Assembly: GCA_942159475.1 (NCBI GenBank)
Contig: OW804096.1
Span: forward strand, 104,134,194 to 104,198,193
DNA from: Sthenelais limicola
Lineage: Eukaryota; Annelida; Polychaeta; Phyllodocida; Sigalionidae
Length of the DNA: 64,000 nt
Direction: 5' to 3'
The translations under genes and the position numbers were made by a program. Every line of letters starts with the position of its first letter. The first letter of the stretch is position 1. Shown here piece after piece: positions 21,960 to 31,239 of the stretch. The notes under the pieces are model-generated. The model saw nothing but the letters and a program-made list of their open reading frames with translations. It did not search any database and was not told where the DNA came from.

Positions 21960-23526
21960 ACCAGATCATTGAAATAAACTCTGAATTATGAAAGTTTTGA
22001 AAATAATCATTGATCGGATAGCTTTAATACATTTTAGACTTAGAGGTTTAAATAATTATTTCCTTTCGATAATGCGTTTTTTAAGTGATTCTCCATGGAG
22101 ATGTCTGTATCTTCCCTTGCCATTGCCTGACATAAACTTAGAATCGGTGATATTGTGTAATTATTGCAAGGTTCGATTCACAAAGGCCTAGGCTATAAGT
22201 TATAACGACGAACATCATAGTTATCATTACGTTTTTCAAAATTATTTATTTCTATAGTATAACCTTGATATTATTGTTCAGGAACTAGTCAGTACGATAC
22301 AAAAGTATATTGAGATTGTTTGTCAGAAATATCCAGTCAAAAATGTTTTTCTCTTTGAGAAATTTCGTTCATAAGTTTGGTAGAATTTGATTATTTCTGT
22401 TAAAAATATATCCTGATCAGCTGTTCTGGTAGAAACAATATAAATAGAAGTAGGTCATCAAAATTGTGTGTGTGTGTGGGGGGGGGGGGGGACCTTTAAA
22501 ATGGCTTCCATATGATATTGGATCTTATGTGCTGTTTATGAGAATATTATAGTATTTACTTTAATGTTGTCACATTTATATAGCTCAAAGAGGGAAAATA
22601 AGGTTTGAAAAGCTGTTTGGTCAGCAAGGATATATTGCCAGGATCCATTTCATTTTCATTTTTAACTTGTTTCTGAGCAGTGATTTTCTGTAAAAAAATA
22701 TTCCAAATTACATGTATTATAATTGTCACTTGTTCCTGATGTAATTTTAAATGGCCATATTCATACCTATATTTACCTTTCATCAGAAGATTTGTACTTG
22801 TTTTAACTTATCGTGATCGTTGGCACACTGCCCAAGTTTTTGAAATTTTGTTTGGCGATGGAAATTTCAAAACTTTTGGCGAAAGAGTTCCGCATTTCTC
22901 CTTGATATTTCATTATCAAAATCAATTTTGATCAGTTAATAATTAACAGAATTGTTAGTTTGGGTTTAAAACAGTTTTAGTTTTGTTCGAATAATTTCTT
23001 TAGTTATCCCTTTATTACAACTTTATTATTATCATTAAGATCATAGATAATTATTTAGTTCAAATGTGGAGACCGATCTCATACTTACTCACTACTCTGT
23101 ACCATAACTTTTGTATTATTTAACTGAATAAATGTTTTTGAACAAAAAAAGAAAACGGAATGATATACGCCTAGGATAGCATAGAACTCTCACATCTCAC
23201 TGGTGCTGCACACTATTCTGGATCTTATTGTTCAAAATCTAGTCAATAGGCTACCATACGTTATGGAAATATCTTGACATCGCTCATTAAAATCTAGGAA
23301 TTGATAGTTTTTCTCTGTGAGAAATTTTGTTCATAAGTTTTGAAAAGGTTACGGTTTTAAATTATTCCAAATTCGTTATGAGTTTTTCTCTGTGAGAAAT
23401 TTTGTTCATGAGTTTTGAAAAGGTTACGGTTTTAAATTATTCCAAATTCGTTATGAATGTTTTTTGTTAACGAAATGTTTCTTTAGGGATATTTAGCCAG
23501 TAGGCCCTACTGGGGTGCTGTGAGAT
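21960..23526. other. AT-rich intergenic or MCEE 5' intron
   Basis: No exon was identified, though a first MCEE exon could be hidden here or further left. It holds a GT repeat running into poly-G (22465-22491). Diverged direct repeats (about 22270-22400 versus 23225-23350) share ATTATTGTTCA and GAAATTTYGTTCATAAGTTT. Confidence 0.4.
23306..23455. repeat. 75-bp tandem duplication
   Basis: Two adjacent 75-bp copies (23306-23380 and 23381-23455), each starting AGTTTTTCTCTGTGAGAAAT, differing at one position by eye. Recent. Confidence 0.85.
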
Positions 23527-23650
23527 TTAAGGGAGGTTTAAACTAGTTTAAACAGTTTTAACTCAACACGACGCCACCAGGGCCAGCGTCCTCCTGTGTG
23601 TGGCCATGACCACATGTTAACCAGCACTTGTAAGCAAGGCAGCGCGAGGT
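23527..23650 (+). repeat. split direct repeat A1
   Basis: A 124-bp unit starting TTAAGGGAGGTTTAAACTAG and ending AGCGCGAGGT, identical to A2. It lies 23 bp upstream of the ORF1 ATG and should hold the promoter and 5' leader. Confidence 0.93.
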
Positions 23651-23673
23651 AAAGACCTCACCCTACACGCAGC

Positions 23674-24705
23674 ATGGCAATCGCTAAGGAGGACTTTGAG
23701 TATGAGGCCTGGGCCGGAGGCATTGGGCTCAATGACAAGACAGTAAAGAAACTTGCTAAGGAGGACTGTGCTCATTATGAAGTCCTGCAAAAACTCACCA
23801 AAGAAGCTATTGTGCAGCTGGGCCTTACAATAGGACAGACCTCCGTGTTGATCAACTCTCTGCATGCATTCGGTAATCCACACATGCCCGCCAAGCCCAC
23901 ACCTGTAGAAGATCCGACGAAACCAGGAGATCAAGGGGGAAACGGAGATGGAGAGGGGAGCCTGAATCATCACGAGCCGTTAGAGGAAGATGATCTGGAT
24001 AAAGATCTCAACAAAATCATTAATGCGGTCACCCACGGGCCAGGGGGAGAGGCCGAGACAACCAACAAGCCACGACCGGCCGTGGGGGGAGCCATGTTCG
24101 GGGCAGACCCACGCATAAACCTCACCCTCCGGGCGGTGAGAAAGAAGGCACTCAAGATCTCTAGCTTTGTACCGGAGAAAGTAGCCTTACGACTGGCTGC
24201 TAAGAGGAAAGAGAAAATGGCTCTCGTGGAAGGGAAGGAAGGTACCTTCACCCTTAAGACAGATGATTCTCACCAAGCCTATCTCACCTTGGCTGAGTGG
24301 GGGGCCGCTAATCTGCGCTTGTTGCATCAACTTTTAGAGACAGGAGACCTGAAGCGATCAGAGGTGGATTATTACCATTCATACACAGTCACTATCTTCG
24401 AGCTACTGGAGCATTATGAGTGGAGCTCTATACTGGAATATGATACCCGCTATAGAGAGCTCCAAGCCCATTACGACTTCTCTTGGGGAACTCCTGTGAT
24501 GTCCTTAAATGCCTCCCTACTGGTGGCGAGGAAGCCGCATGTTAAGGAGAAGGGAGGAGACCGCAGTAAAGGACAAAAGGAACACAGAGGAAAGAAGTCA
24601 GAGCCCTGCAGGCTTTTCCGCACCAAGGATGGGTGCCCTTATGGTGAAAAATGCATATATCAGCATATCAAGGGATCTGCTGAGGGTTCAAAAAACGGGG
24701 AGTAG
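23674..24705 (+). CDS. ORF1 (gag-like) with SAM/death-like N-terminus and CCCH zinc finger
   Basis: A 343-residue ORF from the first ATG after A1. Residues about 8-65 (WAGGIGLNDKTVKKLAKED, then LTKEAIVQLGLTIGQ) look like a small helical SAM-type interaction fold. The middle is acidic, then helical. Near the C-terminus CRLFRTKDGCPYGEKCIYQH spells a CCCH finger (C-x8-C-x5-C-x3-H), in place of the CCHC knuckle usual in gag. It presumably binds and packages element RNA. The stop is TAG at 24703-24705, after a slippery A AAA AAC at 24690-24696. Confidence 0.88.
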   Translation: MAIAKEDFEYEAWAGGIGLNDKTVKKLAKEDCAHYEVLQKLTKEAIVQLGLTIGQTSVLINSLHAFGNPHMPAKPTPVEDPTKPGDQGGNGDGEGSLNHHEPLEEDDLDKDLNKIINAVTHGPGGEAETTNKPRPAVGGAMFGADPRINLTLRAVRKKALKISSFVPEKVALRLAAKRKEKMALVEGKEGTFTLKTDDSHQAYLTLAEWGAANLRLLHQLLETGDLKRSEVDYYHSYTVTIFELLEHYEWSSILEYDTRYRELQAHYDFSWGTPVMSLNASLLVARKPHVKEKGGDRSKGQKEHRGKKSEPCRLFRTKDGCPYGEKCIYQHIKGSAEGSKNGE

Positions 24706-26348
24706 CTAGTGGCGGTGGGGCATTGGTATATGAGGCCTGGGAGCGCCTCTTGGCTCCAGACGACAAAGATCGGAGGTTTATATTGAATGGAGTTAAAGAT
24801 GGGTTTCGTATAACCAATTCCGCCATACCCCCAGAAAGAGCGTTCATGGAGAACTATCTCTCATGTACACAGGAGAATGCCTCTCCTATTGTGGAAAAAC
24901 AGATAGCAGTAGAACTAGATAATGAGCGTTATGTGCGTGTGAATCATCCTATGACTATAACATCAGCTTTGGGTGCAATCCCAAAGCCTGACAGCCACAA
25001 AGTGCGATTAATACATGACTGCAGCAGGCCTCTAGGTAAAGCTGTAAATGACCTTGCAACACACGAACCTTTTAGTTATCAGAGCTTTGATGAAGCCCTA
25101 GATATGCTCACCCCTGGCTGTTGGTTGAGTAAAATGGACTTACAGGGAGCGTATAGGTCGGTGAAAGTTCATCCTTTAGACTACCCAGTGTTGGGCCTGA
25201 GCTGGCACTTTGCCAAACAGAACTCTGTAAGTTACATGTATGACTCTAGACTCCCCTTTGGAGCTAGGTTGTCACCAGGCATTTTCAACACACTCACACA
25301 AGCCATCAAACGCATAATGGCGCGAATGGGACATACAAAAATTGTGGTATATTGCGATGACTTCATGTGCATAGGAGAAAGTCAGCAAGAATGTAAAAAC
25401 ACCCTCAATGCACTAATGAAGCTCTGCCGCCAGCTAGGGTTCAGCATTAATTATGATAAAGTGCTTGGTCCTGCCAAGCAACTGACATTCCTAGGAATAA
25501 TGGTAAACACAGAAAGCATGTGCATAGGATTACCACCCGATAAACTAAGAGATCTGATATCCCTGCTGAGAGAGACAGGAGCAAAGAGGAACATATCAAA
25601 GAGGGCTCTTCAACGCCTGGCTGGTAAGCTTAACTGGGCGAGAAGAGTATTCCATGGAGGAAAACATTATGTGCACCATATCTACGATCGCATTAAATCA
25701 CTAACCACCCCTTGGCACAGATGCCGGGTAACACAAGCTTTGAAGTCAGATATCGCATGGTGGATCGATACAGCCACACATACCAATGGCTCTCTACCAC
25801 TGATTGACACTCGCAGCTACACCCCCGTGACCATTGATGCTTGCCAGACAGGGGGAGGTGGATACCACATGGGGGAATGGTTTTATCTTCGGTGAGCCGA
25901 TTGGGAGGGCATGAATGTGAAGCATATTAATTACAAGGAGGTGCTCACCCTGGAGCCGGCCTGTGCCATTTTCGGTCCTCGGTGGAGAGATAAAAATGTC
26001 ATCGTGCACTGTGACTCCCGTGCAGCTGTCGGCATGATAAATAAGGGCCGTTCACCCGATGAGGACATCAACAGGTCACTGCGGAGGATTTTTAAAATGA
26101 CCATGATGTATAACTGCCGTCTCACGGCCGTGCACTACCCGGGCCGGTGTAATGTGATAGCAGACTCAATTTCTAGACTGGAAGAGCCGGGAGGTGTGCA
26201 GAGAATGCTGCAGACACTAGAGGGAGTGGGCTCCAGGTATGGAGGAGGCCCTGCAAGCGGAGGTACTACATTACCAGGACCAAGCCTGGGCCCCAAATAC
26301 CAAGAGAGCATACTCCACTCACCGAAGAGCATACCTGAGGTTTTGTAA
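24684..26348 (+). CDS. ORF2: reverse transcriptase and RNase H, one internal TGA
   Basis: RT motifs in order: VRLIHDCSRPLGKAVND, SKMDLQGAYRSVKVHP, LPFGARLSPGIFN, catalytic VVYCDDFMCIG, LGFSINYDK and LTFLGIMVNT. RNase H follows: VTIDACQTGGGGYH, then Glu in NYKEVLTLEPA, Asp in VHCDSRAAVGMI and the final VIADSISRL. An in-frame TGA at 25893-25895 sits between the first and second RNase H acidic residues; the frame is otherwise open to 26348. No ATG precedes the RT motifs, so expression by -1 shift from ORF1 is likely. The end overlaps the recombinase ORF. Confidence 0.9.
24690..24696 (+). promoter_or_regulatory. canonical -1 ribosomal frameshift heptamer A AAA AAC
   Basis: In the ORF1 frame the codons read TCA AAA AAC GGG GAG TAG, so the heptamer is in the correct X XXY YYZ register. 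A -1 slip continues in exactly the frame of the RT ORF, which is open from 24684 through the RT and has no good ATG near its start. A GAGGC...GCCTC stem candidate lies about 35-50 bp downstream. Function is inferred; register and frame are seen directly. Confidence 0.75.
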
Positions 26349-27178
26349 TACATATGAAAAACAGCCTGTGCCTGCTTCATCCCGGACTCTGTGCTTATTT
26401 GTGGCGTGGTTAGCACGCAAATTAGCTTATAACAGCATAAAGCAGTATCTAAATATCGTGCGAGTGATGCATGAGGAGTTGGGGCACACAAACCCTCTTG
26501 CGTCAGATTACCACTTGAGAGCCACCTTAAAAGGGGTTCATCGCACATTGGGCTCAAAAGTCACCAGCAAGGCCCCTATTACCCCTGACATGCTGCTGAT
26601 CATTAGAGCAGGATTAGTGTCCACCAACGACAAGGATAAAGCTGTGTGGGCAGCCTGTTTAATAATGTTTTTTGGTTTCCTAAGGAAATCAAACGTGTTC
26701 TGTGACTCAACACATCACCCCTTTAACGAGAGGGGACTTTAGTTATGCTCCCGCAGGAATGTGCTTAAAAATAAGCTGGTATGGGGACAGAGGCCATGTG
26801 GTTACCCTCCCTAGAATACGGGGACATGCGCTATGCCCAGTCAGAGCGGTGCACGCTCTCTTCAGGACAACACCAACCACGCCCCCTTCTTCCCCTGCTC
26901 TGAGTTTCATAGCAGGCACACACTCGACCAACCTGTCATCTCAGGATTTCATCTTACGTGTAAGACAGACTTTGCAAAATACAGTGCAGGACATTAACTC
27001 CATCAGTTGTCATGGGTTTCGCAGAGGTGCTGCCACTTGGGCACATAAATCAGGACTAGATGCTAATTCAATAAAATTACTGGGACACTGGAGATCCGAA
27101 AGTTATCAAAAATATCTAGCCCCTGATACACAGGACAGAATGAACTTCTCCAAGGTTATGACGCAAGGACTCCCCTAA
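26239..27178 (+). pseudogene. tyrosine recombinase of the Ngaro-like element, one frameshift
   Basis: The N-terminal frame (26239-26742) has a core-binding-like domain: WAPNTKRAYSTHRRAYLRF, then LYNSI-type helix sequence, then MFFGFLRKSNV. After a shift near 26700 the C-terminal frame continues to 27178 with ISCHGFRRGAATWAHKSG (catalytic HxxR), LLGHWRSES and the presumed Tyr nucleophile in YQKYLAPD. The 1-nt offset is the only lesion seen. It may be a sequencing error, a recent mutation or a second recoding site. Confidence 0.87.
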
Positions 27179-27203
27179 ACTTTTTCCACTACTCTAGGGT
27201 TTT

Positions 27204-27486
27204 GGGGTCACGAGGAGTCTGAGGCACCACTCAGAGATCATTACTCGGACATTGGGTTAATTAATTATGCTGATTGATATTTACTTCTGTAATTGATTTC
27301 TACTTCTGTAATTGATTATACCGATTGTTTCACTAATTAATTCTGTAATTGATTTCTGTATGTTCATGACTTCTGTACAACTTGAAAAGATTACCATTAT
27401 GTAATTGTGTACCTGGCGCGCGCAAACAAATTAGTCTAGTTGAGTTGAATAAAACTCCCTTTTCCCACAACACGTTTTTGAGTTAA
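27204..27486 (+). repeat. split direct repeat B1, with polyadenylation signal
   Basis: 283 bp identical to 27657-27939. Contains repeated CTTCTGTAATTGATT words and an AATAAA at about 27449. It overlaps the start of A2 by the shared TTAA. Confidence 0.92.
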
Positions 27487-27606
27487 GGGAGGTTTAAACT
27501 AGTTTAAACAGTTTTAACTCAACACGACGCCACCAGGGCCAGCGTCCTCCTGTGTGTGGCCATGACCACATGTTAACCAGCACTTGTAAGCAAGGCAGCG
27601 CGAGGT
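27483..27606 (+). repeat. split direct repeat A2
   Basis: Identical 124-bp copy of A1. It is followed by a 50-bp unique spacer (27607-27656) and then B2. Confidence 0.93.
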
Positions 27607-27656
27607 CCACCACCTCCCCGACCTCCTCCCATCATCTCAGCTCCACGGAGCGGTAG

Positions 27657-27939
27657 GGGGTCACGAGGAGTCTGAGGCACCACTCAGAGATCATTACTCG
27701 GACATTGGGTTAATTAATTATGCTGATTGATATTTACTTCTGTAATTGATTTCTACTTCTGTAATTGATTATACCGATTGTTTCACTAATTAATTCTGTA
27801 ATTGATTTCTGTATGTTCATGACTTCTGTACAACTTGAAAAGATTACCATTATGTAATTGTGTACCTGGCGCGCGCAAACAAATTAGTCTAGTTGAGTTG
27901 AATAAAACTCCCTTTTCCCACAACACGTTTTTGAGTTAA
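27657..27939 (+). repeat. split direct repeat B2 (3' end of element)
   Basis: Identical to B1. The element ends in GAGTTAA, and host sequence resumes at ATGATAGG. Confidence 0.92.
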
Positions 27940-28049
27940 ATGATAGGTACCGGTATATGATTGAAACTTATCACATCCCCTGCCCTCTCCCTCCCCCTTT
28001 AAAAAGTGTATACTAGAAAATATATCTTTGTTTGTTATATTTGTTCTAG

Positions 28050-30982
28050 ACACGCTTGCAGTTGTCGAGGAGTTTGCATTGGACAATGCCCCTTCTTGGA
28101 AACGTAAGAGCATAAGAAAATATTACATATATGTGTTATACCAATGACAGCTGAGATTTATATATATACTACGATAGTTCAATCATAATTGATTTCAGTT
28201 GAACCCTTCAAATGGATTAAAATCTAGAAATGTCTTTTCAACACTTCTGTGCATCAATCTTGGACTTTGAGTTAGCATTAATTAATTCGATTTCATCTGG
28301 CAGCATGCAGATCCATCTAAGGTATGGCGTGTTGGAAAACTGAACCACGTTGCCATAGCTGTCCCTGACCTCGGTAAGGCAACCGCCTTGTATAGGGATG
28401 TCCTGGGTGCTAAAGTCAGCGACCCACAAGTAAGGCAATTAGATATGTCGAATAAGAATTTAATGCTTAGGAAAGGAAAAAAAGAATTTAATGCTTGGAA
28501 TATATTTGGGTACATGATTAATCAGGAATCAATGTATTAACTTGACTCTATGTGACTTACTGCTTTTGAAAAAAACGCCATCGGCTAATTATTCACTCCC
28601 AGAACTGTCACACCCCGTTTCCACGGTCGGGCGCTATAGAAGCAGAAACGATAATTATTGCCGTCTTTGCAAACACTATCAATGATCGGTCACCTTTTAA
28701 CTATGCCTGAATGATATCTTTGTTTTATATGCAACGTAATTAGCCACGCATTACTGGAACATTATTGTTGAAAAATATATAAACCCATTTACCACTTTCG
28801 ATTGCTGTGTTATGATTTGTACCAAGCGCCCATTGCCGCCCTTCAGTACGTGCACTCGCCACCGCCACCCCACACCCTACCCCGTGGGACTACTCCTACT
28901 GCACACAGGCATAGCCATAGAGCGTCCGAACGCATGGCGACACATGGCGCCAGTGGCGGTGGGTGGTACGGGACACTAGGTAGGAGGGAGCAGGGGTGGA
29001 GGAGGGCGGGGGGGGGGATGATAACAAATTTATTAAACTAACCATGCAAAACGCTCCTAATTAGCTTTCCTATGGCTATGCGGTCACTTTTCTGAACCGT
29101 CTATATCTTTGGCTTTCTCTAAGAAAATTTCTGATTCCGAGGTCGAAAAGTCTACCTTCATGGAAACACGCATGTCTCCTTTAAACTACACATTGTACAA
29201 ATCAATCATGTGACATTTTATCTTTTTTTTCTATAACGAGATTATTTCCTGTTTGTTGCATCCATTTCTTAAACCCTTTTCTATGCATGTTTCTTAAAGC
29301 CACAACCTGACCATGGAGTCTACACTGTTTTTGTGGAGTTGGGGGACACCAAGATAGAGGTGAGGAATTGACTTCTATTTTTCATCTCCGTATTTAAAAC
29401 AGATTTATAAGACCGATACAACAAAAACAATTCATGTAAATTTGATTATGTTTATTGAATGTTAAGATAATTTTTGATACCGAAGCCATGTTCATTTATA
29501 GTTATAGGTGTAAGGAAGGTTGATGTATAACTGTTTATTGATAACTTTCACCACCTTAAATGCTCCTTTCAGCTCCTGTATCCTTTGGGAGATAAAAGCC
29601 CCATCACCAACTTTTTAGAAAAGAATAAATCTGGCGGCATGCATCATGTATGCATTGAGGTAATGTACCTTTTCACATTACCAGAGTACGTTTATATGAT
29701 CGTCTTATGCATAGTCCTAATCATTCCTGTGTATACATTCAATGTCAGAATTATTTCTTATTCCTTGCTGTTTTAAAGGTAAATGCCAGCGTCCTCAGCA
29801 CTGATGCAGGCGGGAATTCAAGGAACTAATGCATGAAAGATTAGGAGTGTTACTATCTTTTCGAAACTTCGTCTTGAGAAAGAACATGGTTGGGTGAATA
29901 CAAAAAGCAAACAGAAATTATCACATTATTTTATATTTAAGGACGACTGAAGACTACCATTCACTATGGAGGTCAATGGGGGAAACGCATAATTTCTCAA
30001 TGACTTTTTTAAAGTTCAATGACCCCGTTTTTTTCATTTGGGGGGGGGGGGGGGGGGGGGGGTAAATATGTCAGTTATGATTCCGAGGTCGAAAAGTCTA
30101 CCTTCATGGAAACACGCATGTCTCCTTTAAACTACACATTGTACAAATCAATCATGTGACATTTTATCTTTTTTTCTATAACGAGATTATTTCCTGTTTG
30201 TTGCATCCATTTCTTAAACCCTTTTCTATGCATGTTTCTTGAGCAAAAGCAAACAGAAATTATCACATTATTTTATATTTAAGGACGACTGAAGACTACC
30301 ATTCACTATGGAGGTCAATTAAATATGCAGATTCAGGGTTCCCGCGGCCCAGAGCCCATCATTTTTCATGACTTTTAATGACCAATTCCGCCATTTTTTA
30401 ATGACTTTTTAATGACCAAATGAAGTCATGTTAGCCGATTATTTATGACCTTTTTAAACATATCAATGTAATCTCAAAATCAATGAATACATTTCTTAAA
30501 ACAATGAATACTTGTATTGAATACTTGTATTGAATACAATGTAGATGCCAACTTTTTTAAGTCAGATGTGCGAGACACTATCTCAGCCATTAAAGCGTGG
30601 GGTCTGGGGCCCGCTTAGGGCCCCAGAAGCCAGAGGGTTTTCTTTGCTCTCCAGTGCATTTTCAGCATTTTTTGGGGTTAAATATTAAATCTGATTTAAA
30701 GGAAATCGTGATTCAATCATCTGATATTCTGAAAAATGGGAGAAAACCCCCTTTTGCTCATTGACTTCTATAGTAAATGGTAGTAAATTTCAGTGGTCCA
30801 TGAAATACAAACTAATCCAATGACATGGTTTTCATTGGCTTTTTGGATTCCCCCAACCACGTTCTTTCTAAATACAAAATTTTAAAAAAAATCCATGATT
30901 CCTTCTTTTTTGATTGAACGCTGGCATTTACCTTTGAATAAATGTTCTTTGTCAAAGCACATCAGAAATAAAAATACTTATA

Positions 30983-31044
<62 letters not shown>

Positions 31045-31239
31045 CGTCTCATTTTATGACGCTTCTTTTCACTTCAGGTAAATGATATTAACTCCGCGCT
31101 GGCAGACTTGAGCAAGCACAACATTCGCGCACTCGGCAAGGAACCAAAGATTGGCGCCCACGGAAAACCCGTGATGTTCCTTCATCCAAAGGACTGCGGT
31201 GGGGTTTTAGTAGAATTAGAGGAGGAAAAGAATATGTAG
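28050..31239 (+). CDS. MCEE: methylmalonyl-CoA epimerase (5' exon(s) not found)
   Basis: Mitochondrial VOC-fold enzyme that interconverts the two methylmalonyl-CoA epimers between propionyl-CoA carboxylase and methylmalonyl-CoA mutase. Firm coding exons: 28311-28429, 29300-29359, 29573-29659 and 31078-31239 (stop TAG), all with AG/GT borders and agreeing phases. Conserved blocks are VGKLNHVAIAVPDL, HGVYTVFVELGD, GGMHHVCIE and GAHGKPVMFLHPKDCGGVL. The metal-ligand His in LNHVA, His in MHHVC and Glu in LVELE are all present. A further exon at 28050-28103 fits by phase and open frame (TLAVVEEFALDNAPSW) but has weak homology. The start exon with the mitochondrial signal lies upstream, probably beyond the Ngaro-like insertion. 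Confidence 0.93.
29132..29295. repeat. intronic 164-bp segment duplicated at 30078-30240
   Basis: The segment runs up to the polypyrimidine region just before the 29300 exon. Its copy in the next-but-one intron differs by one T in a T-run and is followed by different sequence. Confidence 0.85.
29773..30939. mobile_element. TIR-bounded repeat in MCEE intron with scrambled interior
   Basis: AAAGGTAAATGCCAGCGT at 29774-29791 is inverted at about 30921-30938, suggesting a 1.17 kb non-autonomous DNA element. Inside, 75 bp at about 29903-29977 is repeated at about 30245-30319. The 164-bp copy of MCEE intron sequence and a 23-G run (30040-30062) lie between them. No clear target duplication was seen. 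Confidence 0.5.
30989..31041. repeat. (TA)n microsatellite
   Basis: About 26 TA dinucleotides, 36 bp before the last MCEE exon. Long TA runs are prone to length error. Confidence 0.9.

Larger units (their letters stand above)
23527..27939 (+). mobile_element. young Ngaro/PAT-like YR retrotransposon with split direct repeats
   Basis: A complete 4,413-bp element. Order: A1 (23527-23650), ORF1, RT/RNase H, tyrosine recombinase, B1 (27204-27486), A2 (27483-27606), B2 (27657-27939). A1 and A2 (124 bp) and B1 and B2 (283 bp) are identical by eye, so insertion was recent. The A1-coding-B1-A2-B2 layout is the split-direct-repeat design of Ngaro and PAT elements, which insert via a circle with a YR enzyme and make no target duplication. 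TTAA is shared at the B1/A2 join and lies at both outer ends. It sits just 5' of the first MCEE exon I can place. Confidence 0.93.

Noticed and set aside
22160..22185. tRNA-like B box (GGTTCGATTC)
   Set aside because: No A box at proper spacing and no cloverleaf could be drawn.
29777..29830. AG|GTAAATGCC as an alternative start of the last MCEE exon
   Set aside because: Similar first codons, but it is the TIR of a repeat (inverted copy at about 30921) and hits a stop without MCEE homology.
30989..31041. CRISPR-like or regulatory array at the TA run
   Set aside because: Simple (TA)n microsatellite; the genome is an animal's and no spacer structure exists.
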